Shown here one piece after another: positions 58,866 to 64,000 of a stretch of DNA of 64,000 nucleotides. The stretch comes from Capitella teleta (lineage: Eukaryota; Annelida; Polychaeta; Capitellidae). The DNA lies in the NCBI GenBank assembly GCA_000328365.1, contig KB310375.1:58327-122326 (forward strand). Reading direction: 5' to 3'. The translations under genes were made by a program, and so were the position numbers. The notes beneath the pieces were generated by a model, which saw only the letters and a program-made list of their open reading frames with translations, was not told where the DNA came from and made no database searches. Position 1 is the stretch's first letter; each line of letters opens with the position of its first letter.

Positions 58866-60539
58866 GCAAAAACACTAAATCTGCTACAGTCTTTCGAAAC
58901 AAGGAAATGCGAAGCTTCCACCCGGGTTATTTTAACAACTGTATCCGAAGAAGAACCAACCCAAAAGGGATTAGCATCGATACATTGCTTTGTTCTTGTT
59001 CATTCTCTGCAACATGAGTGCTGACTATTCTCGGAGCTCTGACCAAACAGGAAGACAGAACATTTCTCAGACGACTGAAGCGCAAATATCCAGCGGAGTT
59101 AATCCAAAGATGCATGCACTGAACAACTAATATGACTCCTGGTTAATCGACACGTAGTTAAGACGGCAGAAATTACCTCAGTGTGCTTCGAAATTTAGCG
59201 ACATTGACAATGCTATAAAATTACCAAATAAAAACCTAAGCTTTTGGCAAGGAAAATCCTAGCAAAACAGGAAATTATTTTGGTTTCTTGTTTTGGAATA
59301 TCAGACATATACTTTAAGCATTCTGGGTTTTGCATGCGATCTCTTCCGCATGGGCTTTTAGTGACGTGTCGTCTCTATGAATTATTAACCTATTAATTAA
59401 ACATGTTGACAATAGGGGCATTTTCATAATTAAATCCCTGTATGTACAGTGGACAATGGTTGCATTAAAAATAAAATTATTTGCCAAATAGTGAGCAATA
59501 TCAGGTGATGAATAGAAGATAGTCTGAATGGGGTTCGGACCAAAGATTTTTCGTGTGCTGTTGATGAACTGCGTTTCATGCGTTTTATGCGTTTCGTAAA
59601 TGATTAAGTCCGGATTAAGCAAACGTTGGCCATGAAGCAACAATCAACCAATGTGTTACGACCAGAAAGAGACAAAATATTCTGATTTATCCTCTACAAA
59701 TCTACACAAATGCCTTTTTGTATCAATGATTATAATCAAGGATAATTTATTCATTTATAAAATGCACAATACACTGGCTAATACAAAATTTTATAAATCG
59801 GAAAATCCTTCGGCTATGACTTTTTATACATAAAGTAATCATAGTGGGTATAAATCCGAATTCAATTACTACATATTACTAATCACTATGATTACATAGC
59901 CAAACACTCAGCTAATTGTAAAATTTTGTCCATGATCGATTATGTAATACTGTCGATCAGCACGATTGCACCGCGTTGCATTGTTGCGTTGGAGACTGAT
60001 TAGTAGTCAAGGTGATGCACGTTTCCCAAGAGGCGTACTTGTCTGACATTGTCTTGTTTTGGGCACAGCAAGGGTCTCCATAAAGAGGAAACGCACTCAT
60101 GCATTTGAGAGCATCTCTTCGGCTTTGGTCAGTCGGCGTAGACGTAAATACATATTATAATGACATCTCAAATCGCACTGCCAGAGCATTCTCCATCCGG
60201 GTACAAAGAAGCAGAAACTATACCATACACACGTAAGTATAGTTAAACTCGAATGTATAGAATGACCAACCAGTTTCTTCTGATACATTAATCCTGACAA
60301 ATACGATTTTTACCAAACAGCGAATCTTTCTCGAATTCCACAGGTGACCAGAGCTGTCATAATGTTTTGAGGGTGGAATGCTTTTACACTGTTCACTACA
60401 CTTAGCTAATGTTTTGCCTACCGAACCATTGTTTTAGATAGAGTTAAGGGTGTAATATCGTCACGTGAATTATGTGCCAACCTGACTTTGTCAATGCAAT
60501 CGTTGGAAAGTGCACCCAAAATTCTGATTAGTATTTTTT
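58680..60539. other. Intergenic with an A-rich tract
   Basis: An A-rich (AAAAC)n tract lies at about 58824-58872. The 109-codon minus frame (59314-59643) has no motif. Confidence 0.4.
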
Positions 60540-60632
60540 TCACCTGTAGCGTTTAAAGAACATTTTTTTTGTTGATTTTACGCTATACAAAATAAATTAT
60601 TATTATCTATTATTATTATTATTATTATTAGT
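60540..60632 (+). mobile_element. LINE/SINE 3' tail fragment
   Basis: ACGCTATACAAAATAAATT followed by (ATT)n resembles the 3' ends of L2/CR1-type retroposons. Only the tail is recognisable. Confidence 0.4.
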
Positions 60633-60693
60633 GAATTACATCGATAAGCAAGCCATTGATGGCAATGATCGCACATAGCAACAACTACTTTTA

Positions 60694-61592
60694 ATGACAT
60701 TGCCTCTAATGACATTGCCTCTGATTTTAATTAGTGGTAGCAACATAAATGAAACGACAAACACTTTTAACACAGATCTCGCATCTCTTACCCAATACCT
60801 GAAATGCAATCGCCTGTCACTAAATATCTCAAAAACTCACTCCATGCTGTTTTCTTTAAATAATACTCTTCATGACACAAAACTTTCTTTAGTAATCGAT
60901 GGAGCAGTCATTGACACCGTTAAAACCACAACCTTCCTTGGAGTAAAAATAGACAACAAACTGTTTATTTAAAGAGTGCACGCTTCTGACACTTGAGGAT
61001 TTGTATATATATTGCACTTCAATGTTTACGTTCAAACTAACTAACCACATGCTTCCCAATCCCGTCACTCAAACTTTTCACCTAACCCCTGTTATCCATG
61101 GTCAAAATACAAGATCAAGCACAAGTTGTAAAATTGTCCAACCCTATTGTAGAACGGTCTTAAGGCAAAAAACATTACATTATAGTATACCATTCATTTA
61201 CAATTCGTTTCTCCACCCACTGTCACTCCTAAATATTGATTCCGTTGGAAAATTCAAAAGAACTCTAAAAAACATTTTAATAGCAAAATATATCTGAATA
61301 GTAATTACATTATGTTATTATTATTATTATTATTGTTTATTTATTTTCTCTCTCTCTTCGTTTTTCATTCTTCTTTTTCTGTGTTCTCTGTAAATGTAAT
61401 AGAAATTACCTCTCTGTTCGTGTAACAAAAAACAAAACTCGCTCCAATGCACCTTTTTCCATATACTTCACTTCATGTAAATTCTCATCGTGGCACAAAA
61501 GCACTCGTGCTTCAGCCACAACTTCATTATTGCACATTTTCTCACGTTTTACTGAATAAATTATTATTATTTATTATTATTATTATTATAAG
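60694..61592 (+). mobile_element. CR1-like LINE remnant, reverse transcriptase C-terminal part
   Basis: The first frame (about 60730-60972) reads NTDLASLTQYLKCNRLSLNI, SKTHSMLF and TTTFLGVKIDNKL, the palm/thumb end of a non-LTR reverse transcriptase. A later piece (about 60977-61297) reads LTLEDLYIY, FKLTNHMLP, NTRSST, FIYNSFLHPL and FKRTLKNILI, the usual C-terminal domain. The stretch between them is missing, so the copy is internally deleted as well as 5'-truncated. The tail is AATAAATT plus (ATT)n at 61552-61590. Confidence 0.75.
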
Positions 61593-61858
61593 AATATCCA
61601 AGGTGTATCACTTATTTTCTTCGATCGAACCCACATTATGCATAGCCATGGGTGTGTCATTTTTATTTGCGTTTTCTCTGTTTTACAGTCGGCGTGACAA
61701 CAGGCTGACGTCAAAAAAGGCACACGTCATCACATGTCCCCTCTTTGATGGAGAAACAGCTGTTTTGTAACGCGGAAGTTAAGCAATGCCATGGTCATCA
61801 AACGAATGTTTGTGCAGAGGCGGTAATATCATGAATTTCAACGCTTAATTATAGGCAG

Positions 61859-62498
61859 GGGTGGTATTCACAAAGATTCTTAGCTCTCAGTTAATTCCTG
61901 AGTCTAGGTTCCCAGGGCAGTGATTGGCGAGTGACCAGACTGTCGCTTCCATTTTTGTTTCCGATAATAAGATATTAAAACAGCAACACATATGTTAAAA
62001 TATGTTTAATTTACGAATATCCCTTAATTACAATCCATTTCTACCGATATTTGTGGAGAAATCAACGATTTCAATCTTCGCTCAAATCAGCGTCTCGATC
62101 AAGTTTTCCATAAAACTATACCGTGTTTAGAGCATCCTGAGAGCGTTATGATTTCACGCTCCTCGATATTTTCTTGTAATTTTATTCAGAACACCTAATA
62201 GACACTCATTATGCATGTACTTTAATTTTGTTTGATCTATGATCATGGTGATATTTAATAGATACAAATGATGTATTGAAAGAAGGTATTCTATAAACGA
62301 CTGTTTTGTGAGTCTGAAGCTTTCAAGTCTTAACTCCTGAGAGTTCTCCGTAGGACTATTGGCGTTAAGAACTGTTTAACATGGCATTCTCAGAGTTGCG
62401 AGTCGATTCTAAGAATTTACACTTAAGACTGGTCTTATGAATAAATTCTCAGACTTAAGTCTTGAGCCTCAGCCTGAGAAGTTTTCTGAATACCGCCC
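61859..62498. mobile_element. MITE with GGGTGGTATTC termini and CAG target duplication
   Basis: Ends are imperfect inverted repeats, GGGTGGTATTCACAAAGA and, inverted, GGGCGGTATTCAGAAAAC, continuing as CTTAGCTC-like sequence inward. CAG lies directly outside each end (61856-61858 and 62499-62501). There is no transposase frame. A partial relative is at 26464. The superfamily is uncertain; a three-base target duplication with G-rich ends is compatible with several DDE groups. Confidence 0.75.
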
Positions 62499-62501
62499 CA
62501 G

Positions 62502-62674
62502 GTCTTATACTATTGGGGTGCACTTTTACATTACTTTGAACGAATTATGTAATGCATTAAATAAAATGAGGCTATAATTGCAACAACGGTAAATCTAATT
62601 TATTTTACAGAAATCAAGAAATATGCGATGTTGATGAAGCGCATAGTCGCTAATCAAACATTCATCCGCCATGA
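62502..62674. other. Spacer upstream of tRNA-Val
   Basis: AT-rich with no recognised feature; the tRNA promoter is internal. Confidence 0.4.
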
Positions 62675-62746
62675 GGTCCTCTGGTGTAGTGGCTATCACG
62701 TCTGCTTTACACGCAGAAAGCCGCGAGTTCGAACCTCGCCAGGACC
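62675..62746 (+). tRNA. tRNA-Val (anticodon UAC), variant copy
   Basis: A 72-nt copy differing from 41483-41554 at three positions. Anticodon arm TCTGC-TTTACAC-GCAGA (UAC) and T-arm GCGAG-TTCGAAC-CTCGC are intact. The A-box reads TGGTGTAGTGGCTA. The seventh acceptor pair is mismatched (C opposite C), because the 5' strand reads GGTCCTC. A TTTTT terminator lies at 62754-62758. The discriminator base is T, as in the other copies. It may still function, or be an early-stage pseudogene. Confidence 0.8.
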
Positions 62747-64000
62747 TCGTCTATTTTTAGTGGTTTGAAAGGCTGTTTCGTTCATATTATTATTCTATAA
62801 TTCATATGGTTTGCAGAAAGCTACCACCAATAAACAATTATTGTACATTGCATTATGTTTCGTTCTTGGTCAGTGGTATGTTGTTTTGCGAGTCAATGAA
62901 AGAAATCGATGTTTTAAGGTATTATCCTACCAACCACTCAATCAAAAACATCTTTCAACAAACTGAATACTGATGAAGAAATCCGTGCAGATCAATCAAA
63001 AGAAATACATTATAAATACACATAAATCCTTCTTACGACCGACATATTTACCCCAACATCTAAACAGCCAACAGGTGAAGATGAGACGGAAGATAACTGA
63101 ACACCTGTAAACATAGCACCGGCTGAGATGAATAACAGGATGCTGTGATGAAGCTTTCACCATTTCTAGTTGCACACTGCACAGCCTAAAGTTAATGATG
63201 TTACTAACATAATAATAAAAGGCGACTTTGGTTCGGTAGAATGAAAGATATGACCGTCCATCAAGAGGCAAAAGGTGCACGGGATCCCGGAATAGATCCA
63301 AACGGAAATTGTCTGGGAAACTACCTGCCAGCAGTGAAATGAATACTTAATGGCTTTTGGGCATGATGAAGCATATCTCACATAAACGTTTATCACATGA
63401 ATGCTGGAAGAATACGGATGCTGATCATTGATTGTGGATATTGCGCAATTGTCATCTATTTGCTCAACAACGTATGAATGTGATTTTCACTTCTTCTAAG
63501 ATATTCGCGTCGTGTATCAAGGTCAGCTTTATATTTCCTTTTGGTTTTTGAACTTGTACGGCGTGACCTTTGGAGAGTGACTCAAATATTCATACCTAAC
63601 TGCGCAAACAACTAAACAGATAAGGGACTTCTCTAAGAGATAAATATTACATATGGATGATATGACTATGCACGCGGTAAACGACGCGATAATGTCTGGG
63701 ATCTCCAATTCACTTCCAAATCAATGCGCAAGTTAGGAAGTAATGAAAAATCGGCTTCAAATTGCCGAAAGAAATAATTATATTCTTAGAGTTTGGTGTG
63801 TCGCTTTATGGTGGCGCAATGGAAGGTGTACAACCTGATATTGTTCAGCCTGAGAATCAAAGTGCAATGTTCGGTTAATGTGATGCAACACATACGTTAA
63901 CAAAGTATGAAGAGTGCTTGGAACAAAGGCTAACATGTAAAAGCTTTCAATGTTTCAGGAGTGAGGGCTTTGAAATTGAATGTATCTCAAGGTTTTAGCA
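62747..64000. other. Intergenic to window end, nothing recognised
   Basis: After the tRNA terminator there is AT-rich DNA with frames of up to 101 codons (62996-63396, minus) and no motif. A gene could begin beyond the edge. Confidence 0.4.

Noticed and set aside
59314-59643. A 109-codon minus-strand frame
   Set aside because: No motif and no gene signals nearby.

Overview
This is an AT-rich window of metazoan nuclear DNA. It has long non-coding stretches, spliceosomal-type signals, eukaryotic tRNA genes with internal promoters, LINE and SINE retroposons, and MITE-like DNA transposons. The repeat mix and the divergent DEG/ENaC channel suggest an aquatic invertebrate, possibly a deuterostome. 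I cannot name the species, and nothing here is bacterial or plasmid-like.

Only one protein gene is well supported. It is a 534-codon uninterrupted DEG/ENaC/ASIC-family ion channel reading frame on the minus strand (8352-9956), with a possible splice acceptor just upstream of its first ATG. Two further reading frames at 35.28-35.85 kb may be gene fragments but I do not recognise them. Promoter-like clusters lie at 15.1-15.25 kb (TATA in a GC-rich patch), 16.43-17.0 kb (CRE, CCAAT boxes 40 bp apart, possible first exon) and 49.30-49.40 kb (NRF1-, YY1- and CCAAT-like sites). None is joined to a recognisable coding sequence here.

The RNA genes are all of one kind, tRNA-Val(UAC). There is one well-formed copy at 41.5 kb (minus), one slightly mismatched copy at 62.7 kb (plus), and decayed copies at 33.9 and 58.1 kb.

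Mobile DNA fills much of the rest. There is an inverted pair of mosaic repeats at 0.5-5.8 kb and a TTAA-flanked MITE at 21.0-21.8 kb. Two pogo/Tigger-like deletion derivatives (29.3 and 57.2 kb) keep the first codons of a transposase. A mariner-like MITE lies at 43.4 kb and a CAG-flanked MITE at 61.9 kb, with a partial copy at 26.5 kb. tRNA-derived SINEs lie at 34.2, 41.0 and 49.8 kb, and a CR1-like LINE remnant at 60.7-61.6 kb. An L2-like LINE (37.8-39.84 kb) is inserted into an older LINE fragment whose uninterrupted paralogue is at 58.35-58.68 kb. The L2 copy carries two abutting perfect palindromes inside its reverse-transcriptase region.

The most striking non-coding structure is the minisatellite at 55.67-57.05 kb. 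It has a three-level organisation: a 26-bp half-unit, a 52-bp monomer, and a seven-monomer (364-bp) higher-order repeat present three times. I found no evidence of a new multi-gene system. The best leads are the higher-order minisatellite, the twin palindromes, the channel with altered signature residues, and the orphan promoter-like clusters.
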